Of a stretch of DNA of 22,906 nt, positions 14,182-21,123 are shown piece after piece. A program made the position numbers and the translations under genes. The notes beneath the pieces are model-generated. The model made no database searches and was not told the DNA's origin. It saw nothing but the letters and a program-made list of their open reading frames with translations. This DNA comes from Candidatus Delongbacteria bacterium. Lineage in GTDB: Bacteria; UBA4055. The stretch lies in the NCBI GenBank assembly GCA_003477045.1, contig DMTS01000157.1, forward strand, positions 3,985 to 26,890, written 5' to 3'. Each line of letters starts with the position of its first letter. Position 1 is the first letter of the stretch.

Positions 14182-15147
14182 TCATTTAAGGCCGTCAGTG
14201 ACGGCCTTTTCTTTTTTCTGTCCGGAAAAATATAAAATTCCCCCGTAACCGCTTACTACAAGCGAGACAGTAACTGTCAGGAAATCAACAGAAGCCGCAA
14301 CATCTTCCGCTATGTGGAAACTTTTAAGTATATAAACCCACGATATTGCACTCAAACCTAATCCATTGAAAGATATTGGGATCATTTTAATAACATTAAT
14401 AATGCAGAATAAAGCGACGGCGTGAGCGTATGTTAGATCAATGGCAAGGCTTTTTAAAACAAAATAAACGAAGAATCCGTCAATTATTTTAAAGGCGAAA
14501 GAGATCAGGAAAACATAGAGTAATTTCACATAGGATGCGGAGTATCCTGAAAAGTCCTTAATATAAGTCAGAATTGTTTCCGTTATTTTTTTCGGTGCGT
14601 AAGTTTCAATGATATCGCAAATGACCTCATTTGACCTTTTGTTCATCACGGCTATAAGAATGAGCATCAGAGTAGTCAGGAGTATTATGCTTACAGTCAG
14701 ATAGCCGGGACCGGAAGATATATTAAGGAACATGAACCCCATTATGCCTATTGTCAATAATGATATAAGGCCTATGACCCTTTCAACAAATACGGATGAA
14801 AGAGCAATTTCTTTTGAACCGATCTCTTTTGCCGCGCCTACAATCCTTACAAGATCGCCTCCGATTGAACCGGGAAGAAAATTATTAAAAAATGATCCGA
14901 TAAAGTATTCTCTAAGGCTGGCCATGAAAGATATATTTTTATTTTTTATCGAAATAACATATTTCCACCTGTATGCAGCGGAGAAAACTGACGCAATAAA
15001 AAAGATGATTGATAGAATAAGGTAACTTATCTTGATTCCGCCCAGAACTTTTATCAGGCTGCTGAAATCAATAAGATAATAGAAAAGATAGAAAAGCAGG
15101 ATAACTGATATTACAATTCTAAGATATTTAGAGATGTTCTTTTTCAA
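14182..15147 (-). CDS. Lysylphosphatidylglycerol synthase-type transmembrane protein (UPF0104/flippase-like)
   Basis: The 321 residues are almost all membrane segments, about eight helices. The family signatures are present: YFIGSFFNNFLPGSIGGD then LVR (81-101) and SSVFVERVIGLISL (117-130). The protein matches the membrane half of MprF-like proteins without the aminoacyl-transferase half, a class often linked to lipid or glycolipid handling. The start is TTG at 15145-15147. No ATG or GTG exists in frame between an upstream stop and the signature region, and the TTG lies 5 bp after the stop of the preceding gene, so translation is probably coupled. The upstream GGAA is too close to be a good ribosome-binding site. 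It is the last gene of a four-gene minus-strand operon beginning at the asparaginase gene. The transported lipid is unknown. Confidence 0.88.
   Translation of the reverse strand: MKKNISKYLRIVISVILLFYLFYYLIDFSSLIKVLGGIKISYLILSIIFFIASVFSAAYRWKYVISIKNKNISFMASLREYFIGSFFNNFLPGSIGGDLVRIVGAAKEIGSKEIALSSVFVERVIGLISLLTIGIMGFMFLNISSGPGYLTVSIILLTTLMLILIAVMNKRSNEVICDIIETYAPKKITETILTYIKDFSGYSASYVKLLYVFLISFAFKIIDGFFVYFVLKSLAIDLTYAHAVALFCIINVIKMIPISFNGLGLSAISWVYILKSFHIAEDVAASVDFLTVTVSLVVSGYGGILYFSGQKKEKAVTDGLK
14188..14218 (+). terminator. Rho-independent terminator of the pilT operon, embedded in the 3' end of the convergent gene
   Basis: AAGGCCGT (14188-14195) pairs with ACGGCCTT (14201-14208) around CAGTG, followed by TTTTCTTTTTT-like sequence on the plus strand. 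The hairpin overlaps the last codons of the minus-strand gene that stops at 14182-14184, so one arm is also coding. The minus strand has only weakly T-rich sequence after the stem. Confidence 0.85.
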
Positions 15148-15152
15148 TTCCG

Positions 15153-18131
15153 TTACTGTTTTCCTATTTTTGATTCAAGCTGTGCTTTGATCTCAAGATA
15201 ATCCTTGTCATTGGGTTGAATAGCTAAATATCTGTCAGCCATCTCAAGTGCTTTTTTATCGTCAGAGGACATAGTGTATATCTGACAGAGCAGATCTATA
15301 GCTTCCAGATCTTTTTCATTCATGCTCAAATATTTTTCAAATATTTTTTCTGCACCGGTTTTATCACCGCTCTGATATGCAAGCACCCCGAATTCTTTAA
15401 ATAGAGAATTTCTTAGCTGCACATCTTTTGCCGAAGAAAGCTGAGATACTGTCTTTTCATAAATCTTGTTTTTTAATTCCGGTTCGTCAATTTTGCCGAA
15501 ACCTGCATAAAGTTCGAAATACTTTTCGAACTTATCTTTAGATTCAGGCAGATTATCTATCTCTTTTACTATCTTATCAGCTATCGTGTTGCCGAATTCC
15601 ATATATCCTCTTGAAGCTGAGTATATAAGGAACCGCAGTTTCTTTTTAAGCGAAAGTTGATTCAGATCGACGGTCTCGAGTAATTTCTTACCTTTGCCGC
15701 TTTCTCCGAAATCTGCGTACATTCCTGCGATCTCAGCTACGACCATCTCATTTGAGTATGGTATAGTAGATGAGGGAATAAGCTCTTCCATTTTTGAAAT
15801 GATGTATCTTTTTTTATTTTTTAGTGAAAATTTATTGAATTCAGAAAAATCGTATATCTTCTCCAGATCATATCCTAGACTATCGTTTTGTATATCAGGA
15901 TTGTCAGACTCGTCATAAAAAATTGCTAGTTGAAGAAATGCGCTTCTGTAATTCTGAAGAAGTCTCTGAATGTTGTCATCATAGTAAATATCAGGATTAT
16001 CCAGGTTTCTGTAAAAAGATAAATATTTTCCAAGTACTCTATTATAAACCACCTCCGGATCTATGCCTTTATCGGCCTTGTAATCTACTAATCTGAAACA
16101 CAGTCCGTCCATTCTCAGCCATTCATCTAGTCCGATGAAATTTGAACTGCCTACAGTAACCGCAAAGTAGATCGGTCGTTTCCATTTCATTTGGGCGTTG
16201 TAAGCAACTATTTCAAGCACCATCTGATCCTGGATTTTGATAAAACCTTCAGGCTTGTCCTGCACATTTACTGTCATAGTCGGACCGAGTTCCCATTCTA
16301 TCACGCCGGTGCTGTCTGATGCGGGCAGCTGCAGCTTTCTTTTCTCAGGCCAGTACCTTCGCATAAATCCTTCTGACGTCATAGTGTGCTGGTCAAAGTA
16401 TTCTGAAATCTGCTGATCAGAATATCTGATATACTCGGGAATTTTATTCTTAAGCTGACTTATATACCAGCCGGTATTCAGTAATGAAAGGTTTATTACC
16501 TGTACATCTTTTCTGATGCCTTCTACTTCCTGAAGATACCATACAGGGAATGTATCATTGTCTCCGTTCGTGAAAAGGATCCCGTTTTGATCACAGCTTT
16601 CGAGTATGTTCTTAGAATAATCCCACGCAACAAAATTTCCTGTACGGTTAGAAAGAAAATAATTCGCATTAAGTTCCATTGCAGGTATTATAAATCCTGC
16701 AAGTGCTGCCGGGAAAATAATTTTCTTATAAACAGGATACTCTTTCAATGTTTCCAGTATCGAAGCGAGACCGAAGCCGATCCAAATGGCAAAAATGAAA
16801 AATGATCCGACATAAAAATAATCCCGTTCTCTCGGTTGCAGATAATCCTGATTCTGGTATATAACGAGACCAAGGCTCATTATAATAAATAGAGCTAACA
16901 GGGCGGAAGCTTTTTTCCAGTCTTTGAAAAAATGATGGAGAGCGCCCCATAATCCTGCGAGGAACGGTACGGCGTAAAGACTGTCAAGTGTTACTACCCT
17001 GGTTAATTTATTTACATTGATTCCGATAAACTGCCAGTTGAAATAGCGGATATACATATCGACTATCTGATACTTCCAGAAAAAATTCCAATGATTTTTC
17101 CAAGGATCTCCCGTGCTGCCGGCTGCCGCGCCGATTTTTTCAAGGGACTCCAAATACTTTCTATTAGGTTCTCCGAAAAACAGAGTAATGGCATTTTTTA
17201 ATTGTGCTTCGTCACCATACTGCTCCCTGTTAAGATATGCCAGCATTCTTGTCCAGTTGGAAGGGTCATTCTCGTTTATAGGAGGATTCAGGCCTGCCCT
17301 GAGATAGATCATCAGATAAGTGGAATATCCCAAAATTAGAAGGAGAGGCATAATGAAAATAAGAGACAGGTCTTCATTATTTTCCATTCTTTTGAATATT
17401 ATCGTAAGAATAAAGAAAATAAAAAGTGAGTATATCTTCCAGTCGAGAGGAACGGCAAAAAGGACTATGATAGAAATAAAAACCCCTGCACCAACGATCA
17501 CGGCTGTTCTTCTGTCATAATACCACATTATGAAAATACTGACAGGCAGAGTAAGTATGTTGAGAAGATGAACTCCTGTTCCCAATCCGACAAGAAGCAT
17601 CATAAGCAGAAGATATTTCGCGGAATCGGGTTCTTTATGTTTTTCAGTCCATACAAGAGTAAGCCAGATTATTGCAGAAGTGAAAAGCATACTCAGCGCA
17701 TATACTTCAGCCTCTACAGCATTGAACAAGAATGTATATGTGAATGCGAATGAAAGTGCTCCGACAGCAGAACTTGCGTGAACAATTATCAGATCATAAA
17801 AATCTTTGGCCTCGCCGCGCCAGTTCCTGATCAGCCTTGCGCTTATAAGATAAAGAAATAGTACTGTCCCCGAGCTTGAGAAAACCGAGATTAGATTTAC
17901 TCTTAACCCGATATCATGTGCGAACGGGATCATTGAAAATATTCTTCCGAGCATAAGATAGAATGGAGCTCCCGGAGGGTGGGGAATACCGAGGATATAC
18001 GATGTGGTTATAAACTCCCCGCAGTCCCAGAACAGAGTAGTGTGGGCAACTGTCATTAGATAAATAACTGTTGTGATAAGAAAAATTGCTGTTCCTGTTA
18101 ATCGGGTTATCTTTTTTTCATTTAAGGCCAT
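15153..18131 (-). CDS. DUF2723 membrane protein (GT-C glycosyltransferase-like) with C-terminal TPR region
   Basis: The 992-residue protein opens with the DUF2723 signature: a first helix (about 12-28), then FWDCGEFITTSYILGIPHPP (34-53) followed by GAPFYLMLGRIF. The acidic residues Asp36 and Glu39 in the first periplasmic loop are typical of GT-C mannosyltransferase-like enzymes such as TMEM260. About a dozen membrane segments extend to residue 500. A soluble domain follows, beginning near LFTNGDNDTFPVWYLQ, and residues about 800-990 form helical TPR-like repeats ending QPNDKDYLEIKAQLESKIGK. This fits a protein that attaches sugar to proteins or lipids at the outer face of the inner membrane. 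AGGAATAAA precedes the ATG and is itself made of the last codons and stop of the VanZ-like gene, 1 bp away. The sugar donor and acceptor are unknown. Confidence 0.9.
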   Translation of the reverse strand: MALNEKKITRLTGTAIFLITTVIYLMTVAHTTLFWDCGEFITTSYILGIPHPPGAPFYLMLGRIFSMIPFAHDIGLRVNLISVFSSSGTVLFLYLISARLIRNWRGEAKDFYDLIIVHASSAVGALSFAFTYTFLFNAVEAEVYALSMLFTSAIIWLTLVWTEKHKEPDSAKYLLLMMLLVGLGTGVHLLNILTLPVSIFIMWYYDRRTAVIVGAGVFISIIVLFAVPLDWKIYSLFIFFILTIIFKRMENNEDLSLIFIMPLLLILGYSTYLMIYLRAGLNPPINENDPSNWTRMLAYLNREQYGDEAQLKNAITLFFGEPNRKYLESLEKIGAAAGSTGDPWKNHWNFFWKYQIVDMYIRYFNWQFIGINVNKLTRVVTLDSLYAVPFLAGLWGALHHFFKDWKKASALLALFIIMSLGLVIYQNQDYLQPRERDYFYVGSFFIFAIWIGFGLASILETLKEYPVYKKIIFPAALAGFIIPAMELNANYFLSNRTGNFVAWDYSKNILESCDQNGILFTNGDNDTFPVWYLQEVEGIRKDVQVINLSLLNTGWYISQLKNKIPEYIRYSDQQISEYFDQHTMTSEGFMRRYWPEKRKLQLPASDSTGVIEWELGPTMTVNVQDKPEGFIKIQDQMVLEIVAYNAQMKWKRPIYFAVTVGSSNFIGLDEWLRMDGLCFRLVDYKADKGIDPEVVYNRVLGKYLSFYRNLDNPDIYYDDNIQRLLQNYRSAFLQLAIFYDESDNPDIQNDSLGYDLEKIYDFSEFNKFSLKNKKRYIISKMEELIPSSTIPYSNEMVVAEIAGMYADFGESGKGKKLLETVDLNQLSLKKKLRFLIYSASRGYMEFGNTIADKIVKEIDNLPESKDKFEKYFELYAGFGKIDEPELKNKIYEKTVSQLSSAKDVQLRNSLFKEFGVLAYQSGDKTGAEKIFEKYLSMNEKDLEAIDLLCQIYTMSSDDKKALEMADRYLAIQPNDKDYLEIKAQLESKIGKQ

Positions 18132-18132
18132 T

Positions 18133-18555
18133 TTATTCCTGCATTTTTGTTTTTGGTATTTTAAACCTATTAATAATAATGTACAGGACAGCTGCCGCAG
18201 CGACGCCTGTTATGTCTGCAATAAAGTCCAGAGCGTCAGGATTTCTGACCCCTCCGAAGATCCCGGAGCTGAAGTAGCCCACAAATCCCTGATGTATCTC
18301 ATCGGAAGCGGCATACAGTGATCCGGCCGCAAGGCTCAAAAATGCTGCGCTGCCTGGTTCTTTTTCTTTGTTGATGAAGAAATATCTCATCAGCAGATAA
18401 CCCAGTAAAGCATATTCTGTGAAATGAAGCACTTTATCATTTATTACAAAACCGGAACCGGAATCCTGGAAGGTCATGTGCGACAATAAAAAGATCAGTG
18501 CGGCGTAAAGAAGCAGGGACGAAGTTATAAATCTTTTGTTGCTCAATATATTCAT
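18133..18555 (-). CDS. VanZ-like membrane protein
   Basis: The 140-residue protein has about four membrane segments with the VanZ-like motifs DKVLHFTEYALLGYLL (40-55), ASDEIHQGFV (83-92) and DALDFIADITG (107-117). Most family members have a shorter FVPGR-type turn between the last two; here residues 93-106 form a longer loop (GYFSSGIFGGVRNP). The family name comes from a teicoplanin-resistance gene, but most members have no known link to resistance, and none should be assumed here. The ATG has no good Shine-Dalgarno close by; GAGG lies about 17 bases upstream within the end of the asparaginase gene, so it may depend on coupling. It lies 11 bp after asparaginase and 1 bp before the DUF2723 gene. 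Confidence 0.85.
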   Translation of the reverse strand: MNILSNKRFITSSLLLYAALIFLLSHMTFQDSGSGFVINDKVLHFTEYALLGYLLMRYFFINKEKEPGSAAFLSLAAGSLYAASDEIHQGFVGYFSSGIFGGVRNPDALDFIADITGVAAAAVLYIIINRFKIPKTKMQE

Positions 18556-18566
18556 TATAATAATAT

Positions 18567-19541
18567 CTAACCTCTGTCTTCTTTAAAAATATCTCTGATC
18601 TCATCCATTGATTTATTCAATCCGAGAAGAACAATAAGCTTCAGCCTCGCTTTTTCGCTGTTCAGGTCGTAGCCCATTATAGCGCCGTTCTCTTCAAGCT
18701 GTTTTGCCCCCCCATCATAACCGTAAATTCCCAATACCCTGCCGTTCGGAACTCGGGATGTGATCACGACCGGAATCCCTTGACGGATCGCCTCAACTAT
18801 ACCGTTTTTCATATCTGGGGTAACATTACCCCGTCCGAAAGCCTCTATCACTATGCCCTTTACTCCTGATCGGATGGAATGATCAATGAATTTTCTGCTC
18901 ATTCCGGCACAGAGTTTTATAAGATCCACATCCGGTTCGATCCTGTCAACTTTGAATTTATATCTGAATTCGGATTTTCTGTAATATATAATATCATCAA
19001 CATCGATCAAACCGAGAACTCCGTAGTGAGGAGCATCAAAAGCGTTAGTCTGGCTGGTTGACGATTTGTAAACTTCCCTGACACTGAATATCTCGTCGTT
19101 TACGGCAAGCATTACACCCCTGTCATAACTTTTCTCGCTCGCTGCTACTCTTATAGCGTTATAAAGGTTTCTTGGCCCGTCCAGTCCGGTCTCTTCATTA
19201 GACCTCATCGCAGCAGTAAATATTACAGGCTTTTTTGTCTGAAGGGTCAGAAAAAGCATATATGAAGTTTCTTCAATTGTGTCTGTACCGTGGGTTATCA
19301 CAACGCCGTCAAAATTTTCTATCTTAGAAGTGACAATTCCGGATAATTCGAACATTTTCTGAGGGGTCATCATCGGGCTCGGAATATTGCTGAATTCGTA
19401 TAAGGAAAGTTCGGCTATCGTTTCTATTCCCGGGATCAGCTTGATTATCTCGCTTCCGGTCAAAGAAGGCACAACTCCGTCAGCCCCTGCTTTCATTGAT
19501 ATAGTTCCGCCTGTTGTGATTATCAATATTTTCTTTTTCAT
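18567..19541 (-). CDS. ansA: Cytoplasmic L-asparaginase (asparaginase/glutaminase family)
   Basis: The enzyme hydrolyses asparagine to aspartate and ammonia. Both threonine motifs are present: ITTGGTIS (8-15) with nucleophile candidate Thr13, and VITHGTDTIEET (81-92) with Thr86-Asp87. TAAMRSNEETGLDGPRNLYN (109-128) and VYKSSTSQTNAFDAP (157-171, with Lys159) complete the active-site set, and YGYDGGAKQLEENGAIMGYD marks the C-terminal domain. The 324 residues and the lack of a signal peptide point to the cytoplasmic form rather than the periplasmic one. It is the first gene of the four-gene minus-strand unit. A TTGAAA-N17-TATATT promoter lies about 90 bp upstream. The link between asparagine use and the downstream envelope genes is not obvious. 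The gene symbol is by family resemblance. Confidence 0.92.
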   Translation of the reverse strand: MKKKILIITTGGTISMKAGADGVVPSLTGSEIIKLIPGIETIAELSLYEFSNIPSPMMTPQKMFELSGIVTSKIENFDGVVITHGTDTIEETSYMLFLTLQTKKPVIFTAAMRSNEETGLDGPRNLYNAIRVAASEKSYDRGVMLAVNDEIFSVREVYKSSTSQTNAFDAPHYGVLGLIDVDDIIYYRKSEFRYKFKVDRIEPDVDLIKLCAGMSRKFIDHSIRSGVKGIVIEAFGRGNVTPDMKNGIVEAIRQGIPVVITSRVPNGRVLGIYGYDGGAKQLEENGAIMGYDLNSEKARLKLIVLLGLNKSMDEIRDIFKEDRG

Positions 19542-19627
19542 TCCGATCAGCTCATTTTTTACTTTTACCTTATATACTGTGCGAAAGTTCCTGCCTGAAA
19601 ATTACATCAACTTACGCGCGGGCATTA

Positions 19628-19656
19628 AATATATATAAATGTGATGCGTTTTTCAA
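19628..19656 (-). promoter_or_regulatory. Sigma-70-type promoter for the asparaginase operon
   Basis: Read on the minus strand, TTGAAA (19651-19656) and TATATT (19628-19633) are separated by exactly 17 bases. Transcription would start near 19621, leaving a leader of about 80 bases before the ATG at 19541. Confidence 0.6.
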
Positions 19657-19803
19657 GAAAATAATAAAACATTCTGTTCCAAAAAAAAACATGGAAATGG
19701 TTGTGGCGAAAAATAAAATAAAATAAAAAGTTATAAACATTTTATTAACAATTTCAAAAATATTAATTTTTTTTTAAAAGAATTTTTTTTGCGAAAAAAA
19801 TAA

Positions 19804-19832
19804 TATTTCGTAAAAAATGTGGGTATTTCGTA
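19804..19832 (+). repeat. Pair of 9-bp direct repeats (TATTTCGTA) 20 bp apart, possible operator
   Basis: TATTTCGTA occurs at 19804-19812 and again at 19824-19832, exactly 20 bases or about two DNA turns apart, so both copies face the same side of the helix. They lie just upstream of a CTGACG-N17-TATAAT promoter candidate. The position fits an activator site, but two short AT-rich copies could arise by chance. Confidence 0.3.
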
Positions 19833-19850
19833 GCTAATTCCCTCATATGC

Positions 19851-19879
19851 CTGACGTTTTTTCATGAAAAAGCTATAAT
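19851..19879 (+). promoter_or_regulatory. Upstream promoter candidate of the zinc-knuckle gene
   Basis: CTGACG (19851-19856) and a perfect TATAAT (19874-19879) are 17 bases apart. This would give a leader of about 110 bases and makes tandem promoters with the one at 19910. Confidence 0.4.
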
Positions 19880-19909
19880 TCGGGCATAGAAAAAAAGTGT
19901 TTTTTTTAC

Positions 19910-19938
19910 TTGACAAACGCTTACGCAGTATATAAATT
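19910..19938 (+). promoter_or_regulatory. Strong promoter candidate of the zinc-knuckle gene
   Basis: A perfect TTGACA (19910-19915) is followed by a TATATAAATT stretch (19929-19938). Possible -10 elements are TATAAA with a 15-base spacer or TAAATT with a 17-base spacer. The T run just before the -35 and the A/T-rich upstream DNA could act as an UP element. The leader would be about 55 bases. Confidence 0.6.
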
Positions 19939-19998
19939 GCTTATATCAAGGCTAAGTTGTGAGGAACAGAGAAACGAAAACAAAAAAAGGAGAGAAAA

Positions 19999-20163
19999 AT
20001 GGCAGAAAAAAAAGTAACAGGGTACTGCGTAAAATGCAGAGCAAAAAGCGAGTTCAAAAACTCTAAAGAAGTAAAAATGAAAAACGGAAGACCGGCTCTA
20101 AAAGGCACTTGCGCAAAATGCGGAACCGGAATGTACAGAATTCTTTCTGCAAAGAAAAAATAA
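19999..20163 (+). CDS. DUF5679-type small zinc-knuckle protein (54 residues)
   Basis: The frame runs from ATG 19999 to TAA 20161-20163 and encodes 54 residues, starting MAEKKVTGYCVKCRAKSEF. Two CxxC pairs, CVKC (10-13) and CAKC (38-41), would bind one zinc ion. Between them lies the family-typical EVKMKNGRPALKGTC, and the protein ends MYRILSAKKK. It is very basic, so nucleic-acid binding is plausible. The family has no known function. The AAGGAG ribosome-binding site at 19987-19992 is the strongest in the window. With the promoter candidates upstream and a perfect terminator 22 bp downstream, this looks like an abundantly made, single-gene unit. Confidence 0.88.
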   Translation: MAEKKVTGYCVKCRAKSEFKNSKEVKMKNGRPALKGTCAKCGTGMYRILSAKKK

Positions 20164-20185
20164 CCGTATTCATTCACAATTTTTG

Positions 20186-20211
20186 AAAGGGAAGGCAACT
20201 TCCCTTTTTTT
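20186..20211 (+). terminator. Rho-independent terminator of the zinc-knuckle gene
   Basis: AAAGGGAAG (20186-20194) and CTTCCCTTT (20199-20207) form a perfect 9-bp stem closed by the stable GCAA tetraloop, followed by a run of T to 20211. Confidence 0.92.
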
Positions 20212-20235
20212 ATTTCATAAAATCAATCTTTCATT

Positions 20236-20247
20236 TATATTTCAATC
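20236..20247 (+). promoter_or_regulatory. Possible -10 element placed for a leaderless lipid kinase mRNA
   Basis: TATATT (20236-20241) ends six bases before the ATG at 20248, and no Shine-Dalgarno is present. Transcription from this hexamer would start at or next to the ATG. The matching -35 (TTTCAT at 20213-20218) is poor. Confidence 0.3.
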
Positions 20248-21123
20248 ATGTTATACCTCGCTGTAAATATACATTCGGGCAGTTACTCGAAGAAAAAAAT
20301 AAAAGAGCTTGAGTCGCTGGTCAGGGCTGAGTTCGAATATTATGATTTTATTGAAACGGTTAAAACAGGCGAAAATGTATCACTCGGGGTCGATCCTGAA
20401 AATATATCGGAAAATGATATTATTTGTGCAGTAGGCGGGGACGGAACGATCAATGCCTGTCTTCAATTTATTCACGAAAACAGTTTTCAGGATAAAGTCC
20501 TGCTTGGTATAATACCGATGGGAACCGGCAACAATATGGTCGGATCATTGAGATTGAAGAAAGAATTCGGAAAAGCCGTTCAAATAATCAAATCAGGAAT
20601 AACCGAAAAGATCAGCTACGGAACTGTCAACAGCCGAAAGGTGTTTTTTAACTGCAGCATTGGCTTTTCCTCCCATGTGCTGAAAAACAGAAAAACAAAT
20701 TCTCTGACAGGTTATTATTACGACACGCTGAGACTTTATCCGTTATACAAAGGCTGCAAAGTTTCTATTTCAGGCGCTGATGTGCAGCTTGATCTGTTTG
20801 CCGGATTTTTTATGAACACTAAAGTCTATATGTCAAAATTTAAATTTCTAAAACAGAATAATACGGATAAAGAACTTGATTTCTACTATTTGGAGAAGGG
20901 CAATATTCTATCAGTACCCGCTAAAGCGGCTTTGGCATATATTAACCCTGACAGCTATAAAAAAATCGCCTGTCAGACTTTTACCGTAACGCTTCCGGAG
21001 GACTGTGACATTGAAACCGACGGCGATATTTTAAGTTTAAATGGTACCGATAGAACTGTAATAATCGAAAACCATTCGACCGTTAATGTTATTACGAACA
21101 ATAAAATTAAGGATAGATCATGA
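20248..21123 (+). CDS. Diacylglycerol kinase-family lipid kinase (YegS/LCB5 type)
   Basis: This soluble kinase phosphorylates a lipid alcohol such as diacylglycerol at the inner membrane face. VGGDGTINACL (62-72) holds the ATP-binding GGDGT loop, and LGIIPMGTGNNMVGSL (86-101) is the second nucleotide-binding segment, with Asn in the place of the more usual Asp of GTGND. The C-terminal beta-sandwich is short and ends with CDIETDGDILSLNG, like the IQVDGE segment of relatives. The 291 residues are normal for the family. The ATG has no visible ribosome-binding site and lies 37 bp after a strong terminator, so it needs its own promoter. The stop overlaps the sppA start by 4 bp (ATGA), tying the two genes together. 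The lipid substrate is unknown. Confidence 0.88.
   Translation: MLYLAVNIHSGSYSKKKIKELESLVRAEFEYYDFIETVKTGENVSLGVDPENISENDIICAVGGDGTINACLQFIHENSFQDKVLLGIIPMGTGNNMVGSLRLKKEFGKAVQIIKSGITEKISYGTVNSRKVFFNCSIGFSSHVLKNRKTNSLTGYYYDTLRLYPLYKGCKVSISGADVQLDLFAGFFMNTKVYMSKFKFLKQNNTDKELDFYYLEKGNILSVPAKAALAYINPDSYKKIACQTFTVTLPEDCDIETDGDILSLNGTDRTVIIENHSTVNVITNNKIKDRS

Larger units (their letters stand above)
19542..19998. promoter_or_regulatory. Long AT-rich divergent regulatory region
   Basis: This is the only gene-free stretch over 300 bases. Its asparaginase side carries a clear minus-strand promoter (19628-19656). The middle (about 19660-19800) is nearly all A and T with many A- and T-runs, three AAAAT units at 19710-19724, and the symmetrical ATTTTTTT-TGCG-AAAAAAAT at 19782-19801. 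Such runs often bend DNA. The right side has a pair of 9-bp direct repeats and two plus-strand promoter candidates for the zinc-knuckle gene. I see no RNA gene, riboswitch fold or convincing ORF in it; a 61-codon minus frame over the A/T runs is low-complexity. Confidence 0.7.

Noticed and set aside
18133..18555. Glycopeptide resistance from the VanZ-like protein
   Set aside because: VanZ-like proteins are common without resistance, and no vanHAX-type genes are present.
19709..19729. AAAAT tandem units as a microsatellite or CRISPR-like repeat
   Set aside because: Only three units of five bases occur within general A-rich DNA, with no spacers.
19731..19750. Two DnaA-box-like 9-mers, TTATAAACA and TTATTAACA, 11 bp apart beside an AT-rich stretch
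   Set aside because: Both miss the key C of TTATNCACA, there are only two, and no replication gene such as dnaA or dnaN is nearby, so an origin is not supported.
19731..19916. 61-codon minus-strand frame in the AT-rich gap
   Set aside because: Its product is Lys/Phe/Leu low-complexity from A/T runs, has no convincing ribosome-binding site, and covers the promoter region of the zinc-knuckle gene.
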